Assembly: GCA_963422415.1 (NCBI GenBank)
Contig: OY729430.1
Span: 868,001 to 932,000, forward strand
Origin: Bin34 sp963422415
GTDB taxonomy: Bacteria > Chloroflexota > Anaerolineae > Caldilineales > Caldilineaceae
Length of the DNA: 64,000 bases
Direction of reading: 5' to 3'
A program made the position numbers and the translations under genes. This document shows positions 29,056-38,700 of the stretch, in pieces. The number at the start of each line of letters is the position of its first letter. The first letter of the stretch is position 1. The notes under the pieces are model-generated. The model was not told where the DNA came from. It searched no databases and saw nothing but the letters and a program-made list of their open reading frames with translations.

Positions 29056-30323
29056 TCATGCTCCCTGACAAGACCTGTACCCTTGCCTATCGCCGGGCCT
29101 TGGAAGCCTTGCGCAGTGGGGTGCCAAACAATCCTGCAGTCAATATTCTGGGTTGTGAGCAGCCCCAGATCCAAAGCCCATTTGTTGAGATGCTGGAGCA
29201 GGCTGCCGCGCAAGACAGCTCGCGGCCTATTTCCTCGGGTCTGATGGTGTCCGGTGGATTTGGATCCGGCAAATCTCATTTGCTGACTCATTTGGAACAC
29301 TTGGCCTTGGAACAGGGATTCGTGTGCAGCAAAGTGACAGTCAGCAAAGAGACGCCGCTGTACGATTTGGGCAAGGTATTCAAGTCGGCCGTAGACAGTG
29401 GCCGGATGCCTGACAAGTCGGGCATGCTGATTGAGGAGCTGGGCCATGCGTTGAAACCGGATACAGAGAAATATGTCGATTTCTTCCGATGGGCCGACAA
29501 TACCGCAGCGAACGGACTCAGTCCCATGTTCCCGGCGACTCTGCAGATTTATGAACGATCGCATGATTTTGAATTGAATCGCGAGATCGAATGTTTCTGG
29601 GCTGGCGACAAGATCAGGATGGCCCATGTCAAGGCAGGATTGCGCCAGATAGGCCAGCAACACAACTATACCTTCCGTGCTCCCCGAGTATCCGATCTGC
29701 CGCCGCAGCACTTGCGTTTCTTCACCCATCTGATCAAGGCCGCTGGCTACCCGGGCTGGGTGGTGCTGCTGGACGAAATTGAGTTGGTGGCATCGTATTC
29801 TCTTCTGCAGCGCGGCCGGTCCTATGCCGAACTGACGCGCTGGTGCGGCCAGGGATCCGAGTCTTATCCCGGGTTGGTGTCAGTCGGCACCGTAACCGAC
29901 GACTTTGCTGCCGTTGTCATTGATCCGGCAGGCAAAAAGAAAGACCGCGACTACGTGGAGCCGAAACTGCGTGAACGCAACGCGCATCTGGTGCGCGACG
30001 CATTGATCGGCATGGAATTGCTGGAAAGGGACTGCGTGTCCTTGAATCCTCCCGCCGAGACCGAAGTTCGGGAGATAGTGGAGAAACTGCGGCAGATTTA
30101 CAGCGAGGCCTATGATTGGCAGGCACCCTCTCTGCCACAGGACGAGACACCTACGGCCGGATATCAAAATCGTATGCGCTACAAGATCCGTACTGCCATC
30201 AACCAGTGGGATTTGATGCGACACTATCCCGACGACAGGCTGCACGCGGAAGGCGATGAATTCATCCATTCGTACAATGAGGACCGAGACTTGGAACGCG
30301 CATCCCGAGATGACACTCCGTAA
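29052..30323 (+). CDS. BrxD-like BREX-type ATP-binding protein (DUF2791)
   Basis: 423 residues starting ATG ATC ATG at 29052, overlapping the upstream stop. Walker A is GGFGSGKS (residues 68-75), followed by HLLTHLEHLALEQGFVCSKVTVS, the usual BrxD layout. Walker B is WVVLLDEIEL (D241, E242), then YAELTRW and VSVGT. Members of this STAND/AAA-like family occur in BREX types 2, 3 and 6 and in Ter-associated clusters with helicases. No pglX, pglZ or brxC is seen here, so this is not canonical BREX. It is probably the motor or switch of a complex with the P-loop-less paralogue and the SNF2 helicase encoded next to it. Confidence 0.85.
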   Translation: MIMLPDKTCTLAYRRALEALRSGVPNNPAVNILGCEQPQIQSPFVEMLEQAAAQDSSRPISSGLMVSGGFGSGKSHLLTHLEHLALEQGFVCSKVTVSKETPLYDLGKVFKSAVDSGRMPDKSGMLIEELGHALKPDTEKYVDFFRWADNTAANGLSPMFPATLQIYERSHDFELNREIECFWAGDKIRMAHVKAGLRQIGQQHNYTFRAPRVSDLPPQHLRFFTHLIKAAGYPGWVVLLDEIELVASYSLLQRGRSYAELTRWCGQGSESYPGLVSVGTVTDDFAAVVIDPAGKKKDRDYVEPKLRERNAHLVRDALIGMELLERDCVSLNPPAETEVREIVEKLRQIYSEAYDWQAPSLPQDETPTAGYQNRMRYKIRTAINQWDLMRHYPDDRLHAEGDEFIHSYNEDRDLERASRDDTP

Positions 30324-30362
30324 ATAACGTTCTCTAATTGTGCAGTCCCAAGTGGGAATGCC

Positions 30363-32366
30363 ATGCCTGATCTTGTCGATGTTCCAAACAGCCTCATGCC
30401 GGTCAGCAGAGTTGGCTGGCTGAAATTGGTGCACGAAGAAGACAGCCAAGGCATTCGGGCCGCATTGTTCCAGACATCGGAACACACCGAACCGCAAGAC
30501 TTTTGTTTTGCGCGCATGGAGTGCAGTGGATCAGGAGATAGATTCAATCCCCGTATGCTGCGACATCTCACGGTATCCCTGCTGCGGAACACCGCAGTTC
30601 CACCGCGGCTGTTGTTTGGCTTGGCCGACGAAATCCCGCCGGGACTGTGGACCGACGGCTTGGGCCTGCAGGTGTTGTGTTGCCGCGTCCACTTGGCCAG
30701 AATGTCGGCCCGCTCCCGAAATGGACCGCGACCCCAAGACGCCAAGCAACCACAAATGCTGTGGGAAACTGAAAGGCCCAGCGAAACATCCGAGGTTCAA
30801 CGGCTGCTTCACGCCATTCAGGAGCGCGCTGAACCATTTGAGCCGTTCCAGCGTGTGGCCGCGGGCTTGGCGGAAGTGTTTGACGCTGCGGATGCCCCAT
30901 GGGTGACGGCAGTAGCGGGATTTGTCTCCGTAACCTGTCTGCAGGCGACCGACTTGGAATCGGACCGAACGCCCTTGGCCGCGCGGCTGCGCAGCATCTT
31001 GGCTCCGCCTGCCGAAGAATACCCGCTGACATGGCCTGGCGCCCTGATGCCTTTTCAGCAAGAGGGTGTCCAGACATTTCTGAAAAATCGGTGTCTGTTG
31101 CTCGCAGACGACATGGGGCTGGGCAAGACCATTCAGGTCATCGCGGCTTTGCGCATACTGCGACATCAGGGCAACATTGCCTCATGCTTGGTAGTGGCCC
31201 CGGCCAGCATTCTGGATCAGTGGCGTCATGAAATTGCCAAGTGGGCTCCCGAGTTCTCCGCCATCATCATCCGCGGGCCCAAATCCGAACGTCACTGGCA
31301 ATGGCAGCTGCGAAGAGATGTCACGATGGTCAGTTACGACATGCTGCGCTCGGAGCATGGTGACAGGCAGTCTCCGGCTTTTCGCCACTCTTGGGATGTA
31401 GTGGTGGCCGATGAGGCCCAGCGCATCAAGAATCGCAACGAAACCAGTCGGGTTCTAAAGGGCCTGCGGCGCACGCGCTCTTGGGCCCTGACTGGCACAC
31501 CCATCGAGAATCATGAGGAAGAGTTAGCCTCGATCCTGGAATTTGTCGACCACGACGGCATTGGCATGCCACCGCGATACAGGCCCGGAGCCGTGTTGCG
31601 GGCGCGCCACCGCCAGTTGCAGCTGCGCCGCAAGAAAGGCGAGGTGCTGGACGATCTGCCGCCCAAACAGATCACCATGGTACCCATTGAACTGACGCGT
31701 CGTCAACGTCACAGCTACGACCGGGCTGAGCAGGAAGGCATTGTCTTTCTCAAGTCGCTGGGAACCGAAGTTGGCGTTCGACATGTGCTGGAGCTGATAA
31801 CGCGCCTGAAGCAGATCTGTAACGCCGACCTCCAGACCGGCGAGTCCTGCAAGCTGGCGGACATCGCGGATCGTCTGGGCCAGCTGACGGCTCAGGGACA
31901 CAAGGCCTTGATTTTTTCGCAGTACACCAGCGACATGTCAGGCGTAGCTGCGGCAGGCCGCTATCTGCAGCAATTCCATCCCTTGACCTTGACCGGTGAA
32001 GTGCCGGTGGCGGATCGAGCGGCCATCATAGAGCGGTTCAAGACGGATGATAGACACAAGGCGCTGATCCTGTCACTGCGGGTCGGTGGTCTGGGTCTGA
32101 ACCTGCAGGAGGCATCCTATGTGTTTCATTTGGATCGTTGGTGGAACCCCGCTGTGGAGCGGCAAGCCGAGGACCGCACCCATCGCATGGGGCAGGCAGT
32201 CAAGGTGAACGTGATCAAGTATTCCTGCATTGACACGATCGAGCAGCGCGTAGACGAAGTGTTGGTGCAGAAACAGAAACTGTTCGATCAGCTCGTGGAT
32301 GACGTGACGCTCAACCTTTCCGCCAAATTGAGTCAGCAAGAACTGTTCGGGCTGTTTGGTCTGTAG
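30363..32366 (+). CDS. SNF2-family DNA translocase/helicase
   Basis: 667 residues. After an unrecognised N-terminal domain (1-220) come two RecA-like lobes with motif I ADDMGLGKT (248-256), motif II DEAQ (350-353), motif III LTGTPIEN (376-383), motif V around LRVGGLGLNLQ (572-582) and motif VI QAEDRTHRMGQ (601-611). The RHRMGQ-like ending is typical of SNF2/Rad54-type dsDNA translocases. It follows the BrxD-like gene by 39 bp in the same direction. In defence islands such enzymes remodel or scan phage DNA; here it is the probable DNA-acting part of the four-gene system. Confidence 0.9.
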   Translation: MPDLVDVPNSLMPVSRVGWLKLVHEEDSQGIRAALFQTSEHTEPQDFCFARMECSGSGDRFNPRMLRHLTVSLLRNTAVPPRLLFGLADEIPPGLWTDGLGLQVLCCRVHLARMSARSRNGPRPQDAKQPQMLWETERPSETSEVQRLLHAIQERAEPFEPFQRVAAGLAEVFDAADAPWVTAVAGFVSVTCLQATDLESDRTPLAARLRSILAPPAEEYPLTWPGALMPFQQEGVQTFLKNRCLLLADDMGLGKTIQVIAALRILRHQGNIASCLVVAPASILDQWRHEIAKWAPEFSAIIIRGPKSERHWQWQLRRDVTMVSYDMLRSEHGDRQSPAFRHSWDVVVADEAQRIKNRNETSRVLKGLRRTRSWALTGTPIENHEEELASILEFVDHDGIGMPPRYRPGAVLRARHRQLQLRRKKGEVLDDLPPKQITMVPIELTRRQRHSYDRAEQEGIVFLKSLGTEVGVRHVLELITRLKQICNADLQTGESCKLADIADRLGQLTAQGHKALIFSQYTSDMSGVAAAGRYLQQFHPLTLTGEVPVADRAAIIERFKTDDRHKALILSLRVGGLGLNLQEASYVFHLDRWWNPAVERQAEDRTHRMGQAVKVNVIKYSCIDTIEQRVDEVLVQKQKLFDQLVDDVTLNLSAKLSQQELFGLFGL

Positions 32367-32831
32367 GGACTGGGCAGAAGACTGGAACACTGTGGAACAG
32401 GGCTGTCAATCTGTGCCGAAAACGCGTACCGCGGCCGGTGTCCACAACACCCGTATCCATTCCAGCAGAGAAACAAAGCAGTTCTCTGTACCCAGTTTCC
32501 GATCAGCTTGTCAAATCCGGTGATGGCTGTAGATACGCCAAGGACAGGCAAGAGGGCCGGATCGATGAAACTGAGGCTGATGTCGGTGCCATGGTCCTTG
32601 AAGTCCCGGTGGCGGCTCTGATGAAAGTGGATCGGAATCGTCAGGATTTCAATCAAGGCCAAACCGGCGGCCCGGACAGAGCGCCAAGGTGCAGTTCCTG
32701 ATCTGCACGGATCTGTCTTTCCTCTGAACCTGTTCTTTCGGCTTCGGGCGGTCGGCTCTCCGGCACAATGCATCTGCCTGTGGGAAGATAAGGCATCTGA
32801 CTTGTCCACCCTTTTACCTTCCCAAGAGTGC
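32367..32831. other. No recognisable gene
   Basis: 465 bp between the SNF2 gene and xseA. A minus-strand frame stays open but shows no family I can name. No strong hairpin was seen after the operon. Confidence 0.4.
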
Positions 32832-34040
32832 ATGTCTCATCACGAACCGCTAGGCATTACCGAAATCACTCGGCGCATCAAGGGTCTGCTGACCCGGGAT
32901 CCCCACTTGCAGGACATTTGGATTCAAGGCGAGGTCTCCAGCTGTACCGTGGCCCGCAGTGGACACATCTACTACGCCTTGAAGGACCAAGGCGCCCAGA
33001 TCAGCTGCGTGATGTGGGCCAGCGCCGCACGGCGCCAGAAATGGCTGCCCGAGGTCGGAGATGAAGTGCGGGTTTACGGCAAGATCGATGTCTACGCGCC
33101 GCGTGGCGGCTACCAGTTCATTTCCACCCAACTGGAGCCGGAAGGTCGCGGTTCGCTCTACGCGGAGTTCGAGAGACTCCGTGCCCGCATGCAGGCAGAG
33201 GGTCTCTTTGACCGGCCTCGGAAATCCATCCCGGCCTATCCGCGTCGCCTGGGCGTAGTCACCAGTTCAGAAGCCGACGCGTGGCGCGATGTACAGAAGA
33301 CGCTGCGGGAACGATGGCCCCAGGTGGAGGTAGTCCTTTTTCCCTCTCTTGTGCAGGGCCGGGAGGCGCCTGTCCGGCTGATGCAGGCCTTGGCGGATAC
33401 CATCCTGTACCATACCCGCGAGAAGCCTCTGGATACGGTGATCCTCGTGCGCGGCGGAGGTTCTGCCGAAGACCTGTGGGCTTTCAACGACGAGGCACTG
33501 GTGTACACGGTGGTTCGTCATCCCTTGCCTGTCGTCACGGGGGTGGGACATGAGACCGACACGACCCTGGTGGATTTCGTTTCCGATCAGCGCGCCGCAA
33601 CACCCACTGCCGCGGCCGCGGCCGCGACGCCGGACCGTCGGGAAGTGATCCACTGGCTGCACCAGGTGCGGGAGCGCCTGCGGCAGCCACTCGGCCACAG
33701 GCTGAGTTTCGAGAAGAGTCGCTGGGACCAAATGTCCATCCGTCTGTCCAACGTGCATCCCCTGCAGGTTCTGCGCCAGAAGGTTCAGGAACTGGATCAG
33801 ATGGAGATGCGTCTGCAGCAGACATGGCAACTGCACCAAGATCGTCGCCGTGCTACCTTGGCCAACGTGAAGACCCGGCTGGAGGCCCTGAGCCCCTTTG
33901 CCGTGCTGGAACGGGGCTACAGCGTAGTGCGCACCGTGGATGGCCGGGTGATCACGGCGCCGGACCAGGCCTTGCCGGGGGAACCGCTCCAGGTGGACAG
34001 CCAGGGCGGAGCCTATCCGGTAATCCGACAGCAGGGCTGA
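32832..34040 (+). CDS. xseA: Exodeoxyribonuclease VII large subunit
   Basis: 402 residues from ATG 32832; a TTG at 32802 would add ten residues. Domains: N-terminal OB fold (to about 100), the conserved catalytic/metal core with VILVRGGGSAEDLWAFND and GVGHETDTTLVDFVSDQRAATPTAAA, then a long coiled coil (about 270-360) and a short C-terminal ERGYSVVRT segment. The enzyme degrades single-stranded DNA to oligonucleotides in repair, with several XseB subunits. No xseB follows, so the small subunit must be encoded elsewhere. Confidence 0.95.
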   Translation: MSHHEPLGITEITRRIKGLLTRDPHLQDIWIQGEVSSCTVARSGHIYYALKDQGAQISCVMWASAARRQKWLPEVGDEVRVYGKIDVYAPRGGYQFISTQLEPEGRGSLYAEFERLRARMQAEGLFDRPRKSIPAYPRRLGVVTSSEADAWRDVQKTLRERWPQVEVVLFPSLVQGREAPVRLMQALADTILYHTREKPLDTVILVRGGGSAEDLWAFNDEALVYTVVRHPLPVVTGVGHETDTTLVDFVSDQRAATPTAAAAAATPDRREVIHWLHQVRERLRQPLGHRLSFEKSRWDQMSIRLSNVHPLQVLRQKVQELDQMEMRLQQTWQLHQDRRRATLANVKTRLEALSPFAVLERGYSVVRTVDGRVITAPDQALPGEPLQVDSQGGAYPVIRQQG

Positions 34041-34130
34041 TGTAGCGCTTTGCATACATTCACAATGGGAACTTCACAACGGCAAGGAAAAATTGGGATC
34101 TTTGCTCGCGGATGGATGCCGGATCAACCC

Positions 34131-34136
34131 TATAAT
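34131..34136 (+). promoter_or_regulatory. Candidate -10 box upstream of the YnjBCD-like importer
   Basis: A consensus TATAAT 45 nt before the binding-protein start. No convincing -35 lies 16-18 bp upstream, so support is limited to the hexamer and its position. Confidence 0.35.
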
Positions 34137-34181
34137 TGGGTATCATTCCATGGTTGCGATTTTGCCTTGTAGGAGGATTCC

Positions 34182-35459
34182 ATGATTCGTCTGTTGCCGC
34201 GTCCTGTTTTGTGGTTGATGTCGGTGTTGATGGTCATGGGGCTCGGCGCGGCCTGCACGGCCGCACCGATGGCAAGTCCCGCCGCCGCGCCCGAAACCAC
34301 GGTCATTGATGTGTACATTGAATCGGATACCAACATATCCGATTGGTGGAGCAACTCCATCAAGCCGGACTTCGAGACCACCCACCCCGGTTACGAACTG
34401 AACATTATCCACACCGGATCTGGCGGTGGGGGCAACGGTCCCATCGCGGACCGGGCCATGGCCGCCCTTGAGACCGAGGCCGATCCCGGTTCGGATTACT
34501 TCGAGACCTTCAACCCCTTGCGCCCCATCGGCGGTTTGGACGCGGGCTTGTGGCAGGAGATTGCCGAAACCAATGTGCCCAACTTGGCGAATGTCATTGA
34601 CTCGGCCATGGGCAGCAGCACCGGCTTTGACATTCCCTATCGCGGTTCGCAAGTGCTCCTAGCCTACAACGAGGACCGATTGCTCAAGATACTCAAGGAG
34701 GGGGGCCACATAGGCGCAGATGACGAGGCAGTGCCCGCGGAATTTGTGCCTTCCACCTGGCCGGAACTCATAGACTGGGTCTGTGCCTTCCCCGGCGAAT
34801 TCATCTATCCCCGTCCCGACACCACCGGTGCCGGCAGAGAGTTTGTGACGCGGGCCGTGTTTCAGGCCAACGGACTGGATCCCTCGATTTTCTCCACGGC
34901 CGCCTACGCGGCCGCCTACGGATCGGAGGAGTTGACAGCGGAACAGATCGCGGAGATCAATGACACGTACTTCGCCGGCGCTTGGGATCAATTGAACGAG
35001 ATCGAGCCCTGTCTCTATGACAACGGCGCCTACCCCTCCGGCTCTTCGGCGGAAACGCGCCTGCTGGTGGATGATCTGGTGACAATGATTACCATCTGGT
35101 CGGATCAGGCCCTGCAGGCCCAGGGTCTTGGCCTGCTGCCTCCCAATACCCGTTTCATTCAGCTGGAGGACCTGCCCATGGTCGGTGGCTATGCTACCTC
35201 CGTCATCCCCTCCAACGCCCGGGATCTGGAGGGAGCCTTGCTTCTGGCCAACTACCTACTTTCTCCGGCCGCGCAGGAATCCGTCGTGCGGGTGATCGGC
35301 GGATTTCCGGCCATCAGCTGGGATCTGCTGCCCAGTGAACTGCAGGAAGACTTCAATGACGTGATCACGGACACAGTGCCTTCCTTCAGTGGTTCCTGGC
35401 GGGCCGCCATGTTCGATGGCTGGTACACGCATGTGGCCCCGGATGTAGAGCGGGAATAG
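34182..35459 (+). CDS. ABC importer substrate-binding lipoprotein, YnjB-like
   Basis: 425 residues, AGGAGG 5 nt before ATG 34182. Signal peptide with lipobox LGAAC (acylated Cys about residue 24), then an Ala/Pro linker. The mature part is a family 1-type binding protein; AFPGEFIYPRPDTTGAGREF resembles the YnjB segment around its ligand site, and a GSGGGGNG loop is unusual. It begins a same-direction operon with two permeases and an ATPase. A strong stem-loop after its stop codon probably sets its expression above that of the permeases. Ligand unknown; YnjBCD-type importers have no firmly established substrate. Confidence 0.87.
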   Translation: MIRLLPRPVLWLMSVLMVMGLGAACTAAPMASPAAAPETTVIDVYIESDTNISDWWSNSIKPDFETTHPGYELNIIHTGSGGGGNGPIADRAMAALETEADPGSDYFETFNPLRPIGGLDAGLWQEIAETNVPNLANVIDSAMGSSTGFDIPYRGSQVLLAYNEDRLLKILKEGGHIGADDEAVPAEFVPSTWPELIDWVCAFPGEFIYPRPDTTGAGREFVTRAVFQANGLDPSIFSTAAYAAAYGSEELTAEQIAEINDTYFAGAWDQLNEIEPCLYDNGAYPSGSSAETRLLVDDLVTMITIWSDQALQAQGLGLLPPNTRFIQLEDLPMVGGYATSVIPSNARDLEGALLLANYLLSPAAQESVVRVIGGFPAISWDLLPSELQEDFNDVITDTVPSFSGSWRAAMFDGWYTHVAPDVERE

Positions 35460-35505
35460 GACTCGTCCCGGCGTGGCCTCTTCGGGATCCAAGACTTTTC
35501 TCAAG

Positions 35506-35532
35506 GGACGGGCCGCTGAAGGCGGCCCGTCC
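35506..35532 (+). promoter_or_regulatory. Stem-loop between binding-protein and permease genes
   Basis: GGACGGGCCGC-TGAAG-GCGGCCCGTCC, an 11-bp perfect stem 46 nt after the binding-protein stop and 12 nt before the permease ATG 35545. No T-run. In importer operons such hairpins protect the upstream mRNA or partly terminate, giving excess binding protein; the role here is inferred from position and from a similar hairpin at 46848. Confidence 0.7.
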
Positions 35533-35544
35533 TCATGGCGGCAG

Positions 35545-36384
35545 ATGGCCTTGGGCTATCTGCTGGTCGCGTTGCCGCTGGTGGTGATGCTGACTCTTAT
35601 CCTCTATCCGGCTTCGCTCTCCGTCTTTGACACCCTGACAGCGCCCACGCCATCGGGCGGGCTGCGGTTCTCGGGAGACGACTACCGCGAGTTCTTTGCC
35701 ACGCCGCTGGCCGTGACCAATTTGATCTTCAGTCTGCGCATTGCCGTGATCACGGTGACGGTTCTGATGTTGCTGGGTCTGCCCATATCCCTGTTCCTGC
35801 GCTTTACGCAGGGACGGTTGAGCGACATGATCCAGATACTGGCCATGTTTCCCCTCTTTGTGCCAGGCATCATCGCCGCGTACGCGCTGATTCGCTTCTT
35901 GGGCAACAACGGCTGGCTGGACCGATTCCTGCATCTGCTCTTCGGGTACGAGGGTTTCGTCTCCCCCTATCTCCGTCCTGCCGGCATTGTGGTGGGCCTG
36001 GCATGGGAGGGCATCTCGGTGACTGTGCTGATCCTGACCGCCGGGCTGGCCCAAATACCGGATCCCTTGCTGGAGACGGCGCAAGATGTAGGCGCCAATC
36101 GCCTGCAGATATTCTGGCGCATCGTGATCCCGCTTCTGCAGCGGCCCCTGCTGATCGCGCTGACGTTGAATTTCCTGACCGTCTTCGGGGCCTTCACCAT
36201 TCCCTATCTGCTGGGGCCGGCTTCCCCGGAAATGATGGGAGTCTACATGCGGCGCACCTTCTACGACGCCAACCTACCCAGCCGTGCGCAGGTGCAGGCC
36301 GTGATCACCTTTTTAATCAGTGGCGTGGTCAGCCTGCTCTATGTGCGCTCCGTGGTGCGTCAGCGGGTGGCGGAAGGCATCTGA
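35545..36384 (+). CDS. ABC importer permease 1, YnjC-like
   Basis: 279 residues from ATG 35545. The frame opens earlier at GTG 35473, but that would place the intergenic hairpin inside the coding region and add a non-hydrophobic leader, so the ATG is preferred. About six membrane helices, the first being MALGYLLVALPLVVMLTLI. The EAA-like coupling loop reads ETAQDVGANRLQIFWRIVIP. The stop overlaps the next start (TGATG). It is the inner-membrane subunit of the importer begun at 34182. Confidence 0.87.
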   Translation: MALGYLLVALPLVVMLTLILYPASLSVFDTLTAPTPSGGLRFSGDDYREFFATPLAVTNLIFSLRIAVITVTVLMLLGLPISLFLRFTQGRLSDMIQILAMFPLFVPGIIAAYALIRFLGNNGWLDRFLHLLFGYEGFVSPYLRPAGIVVGLAWEGISVTVLILTAGLAQIPDPLLETAQDVGANRLQIFWRIVIPLLQRPLLIALTLNFLTVFGAFTIPYLLGPASPEMMGVYMRRTFYDANLPSRAQVQAVITFLISGVVSLLYVRSVVRQRVAEGI

Positions 36385-37238
36385 TGGCAGCCCTCCGCAC
36401 CTTGGATTCGCTGTGGGCTCGCAGCTGGCGGTTCATGTGGCGGCAGCCTTGGTTAGGTCTGGTGATGGCCGGGGCCCTGTTTCTCTTCATCATGGGGCCG
36501 ATGCTGAATGTCTTTCTGTGGGCCTTTACCCAACGTTGGAACTACCCGTCCCTGCTGCCTACCACCTGGGGCGTCCAGTACTGGCCAGACACGTTTCGCA
36601 GGGCGGACATAGCCACCGGCTTCGTCACCAGCGTCTGGATTTCGCTGACCGTGACAGTCCTGTCCGCCGTGATCTGTCTGCCTGCGGCCTATGCCTTCGC
36701 CCGGATGCGCTTTCCCGGACGGACCCTCTTCCTGCTTTCCTTTCTGGCCACCAATGCCTTTCCCCGCTTTGGGTTGTACATCACCATCGCCGTGATCTTC
36801 TTTCGGCTGCAACTGGTGGGCACGGTAGCCGGTGTGGTTCTCATTCAATTGGTGAACACCTTGCTCTTCATGATCTGGATACCGACGGCGGCGTTTCAGG
36901 GTGTGGACCGCGCCTTGGAGGAAGCGGCGCTGGATGTGGGGGCTTCTCCTGTGCGGGTCTTCGGACAGATTACACTGCCCCTCGTGGCGCCGGCCCTAGC
37001 CGCGGCCCTGCTCCTGACCTTTGTGGGCGCCTTCTACGAGACCCAGGGCGCGCTGCTGATCGGAGTGCCGGAGGTCCGCACGCTGCCGGTGGTGATGATT
37101 TCCCTGATCAACAACCAAGTCATTGTGCAGTACGGGGCCATTCTCTCGGTCATGTTGTGGGCGCCTTCCCTACTTCTGCTCCTGACCGCCAATCGATTCC
37201 TGCGCGGCGACACTCTGGCCTCCGGCTTTGGGGTCTGA
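36384..37238 (+). CDS. ABC importer permease 2
   Basis: 284 residues, translationally coupled to permease 1 by TGATG. About six helices; EAA loop EEAALDVGASPVRVFGQITLP. Helix 1 spans about residues 25-45 (GLVMAGALFLFIMGPM). It is the second inner-membrane subunit, and the ATPase gene follows after 23 bp. Confidence 0.88.
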   Translation: MAALRTLDSLWARSWRFMWRQPWLGLVMAGALFLFIMGPMLNVFLWAFTQRWNYPSLLPTTWGVQYWPDTFRRADIATGFVTSVWISLTVTVLSAVICLPAAYAFARMRFPGRTLFLLSFLATNAFPRFGLYITIAVIFFRLQLVGTVAGVVLIQLVNTLLFMIWIPTAAFQGVDRALEEAALDVGASPVRVFGQITLPLVAPALAAALLLTFVGAFYETQGALLIGVPEVRTLPVVMISLINNQVIVQYGAILSVMLWAPSLLLLLTANRFLRGDTLASGFGV

Positions 37239-37261
37239 GGTCGCCTCGGAAGGAGCAAGGC

Positions 37262-38338
37262 ATGGCTACTCTATCCCTGCACGGTTTGACCAAGCGCTTC
37301 GGCTCGGTGGCGGCCGTGCGGGAGATTGACTTGGAAGTGCAGGATGGCGAATTCCTGTGCCTGCTGGGGCCGTCCGGCTGTGGCAAGACCACGGCCTTGC
37401 GCTTGATAGCCGGGTTTGAAGTTCCCGGCGGCGGTGACATTCGCATCGAGGACGAGTCGATATTGGGACTGGGTCCCAGCCAGCGGCCGACGGCGATGGT
37501 GTTTCAGCAATATACGCTGTGGCCGCACATGACGGTGTTTCAGAACATCGCCTATGGCCTGCGCCTGCGTCGCCAGGGCCGCGAAGAGGTCCAGCGGAAA
37601 GTGACGGCCGGCCTGGAACTGGTCAATCTGCCCGGCTACGAGGAGCGGTATCCGACTCAGCTGTCGGGTGGACAGCAACAGCGCGTTTCCCTGGCCCGGG
37701 CCTTGGTGTTGGAACCCAAGATCTTGCTGTTGGACGAACCCTTCAGCAGCCTGGATGCCGCATTGCGTCTGCGCCTGCGGGAAGAGCTGCTGCGCATTCA
37801 GCGACGGCTCCGAATCACAACCATTTTCGTGACGCACGATCAAGAGGAGGCCTTGAGTCTGGCGGACCGGATTGCCCTGATGCGGGGCGGCCAGATTGAG
37901 CAGCTGGATGCTCCCAGCCGCATGTATGCTTGGCCGCGCACCTTGTTCGCGGCGGAATTCATCGGCGCCATGAATCTGCTGCCCGCCCGCTGGAACGGCC
38001 CACAACTGCAGGTGGGGACCTTGTCCCTGCCCCAGACGCCTGCAGCCAGACACGACATGGAACCGACCGTGGCCATTCGACCCGAGGACTTTGACATCAG
38101 CCTGGAGAGCGACGGTGACGGCTGGCCTGGCGTGGTGGAGCAGGCAATGGACATGGGCCATTATCGAAAACTGCTGGTGACCCCGGCGAAGGCGCCATCG
38201 TCATTCACGGTGTATGCCGCCAAGTCCCTGCCCGTCAAGGAAGGAGTCGCGGTCTCGGTGCAACCAGTCCGGTATCTGATTTATGCTGGGGACGAGGCGC
38301 CGCAGGAAGTGACTCTGGGAAATGACTCGTCCAATTGA
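37262..38338 (+). CDS. ABC importer ATPase with TOBE domain
   Basis: 358 residues from ATG 37262, with AAGGAG upstream. Walker A GPSGCGKTT (36-44), Q-loop MVFQQYTLWPH, signature LSGGQQQR (134-141), Walker B ILLLDEP (154-160) and H-loop His192 (VTHDQEEA). A TOBE-type C-terminal domain (about 240-350) with AIRPEDFDI follows, as in PotA/MalK/FbpC. It energises the YnjBCD-like importer; being of the CUT1/PotA type, it could in principle also serve the two CUT1 importers nearby that lack ATPases, which is speculation. Confidence 0.93.
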   Translation: MATLSLHGLTKRFGSVAAVREIDLEVQDGEFLCLLGPSGCGKTTALRLIAGFEVPGGGDIRIEDESILGLGPSQRPTAMVFQQYTLWPHMTVFQNIAYGLRLRRQGREEVQRKVTAGLELVNLPGYEERYPTQLSGGQQQRVSLARALVLEPKILLLDEPFSSLDAALRLRLREELLRIQRRLRITTIFVTHDQEEALSLADRIALMRGGQIEQLDAPSRMYAWPRTLFAAEFIGAMNLLPARWNGPQLQVGTLSLPQTPAARHDMEPTVAIRPEDFDISLESDGDGWPGVVEQAMDMGHYRKLLVTPAKAPSSFTVYAAKSLPVKEGVAVSVQPVRYLIYAGDEAPQEVTLGNDSSN

Positions 38339-38344
38339 CAGACG

Positions 38345-38367
38345 GTGGCCATTGCCATTCTGGCCAC
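38345..38367 (+). terminator. Hairpin after importer operon
   Basis: GTGGCCA-TTGCCATTC-TGGCCAC begins 7 nt after the ATPase stop: a 7-bp stem without a T-run. Probable transcription end of the 34182-38338 operon. Confidence 0.4.
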
Positions 38368-38700
38368 GGGGCCTGATGGGTCTGCGGCGCCTGTGTTGCC
38401 TAGTTGTCCGGGATCCCTTCCATACAGCTCATCAAGCCGGGCGCCCATGTGGGCAGACAGGGCCATGATTTCTGCCTTATGCCCGTCTGTCGTTTACGTC
38501 CAAGTGCAAGCCGGATGGCTTCGTGGCAGTCCAAATCTGTGCTCCAAGGATGTGAGCGACGTTCCTTGAGAGTTCCCACATACCAGCTTGCCGGAGGATC
38601 GTGGAGCATAGGTCGGCGCCGCGGCCCTGTCCATCTTGTGGGGTTGCCATTTGCCCGCCGCGGCCGTTGTCAAAACACAAACACAGGTTCAATGTCCCTG
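38368..38700. other. No recognisable gene
   Basis: 333 bp between the convergent importer operon and the Rpn-type gene. Short frames only, none with a recognisable signature. Confidence 0.45.

Noticed and set aside
27275..32366. Canonical BREX or DISARM system
   Set aside because: No PglX methyltransferase, PglZ phosphatase, BrxC ATPase, BrxL or DrmA-C-like gene is present; only a BrxD-like ATPase and an SNF2 helicase.
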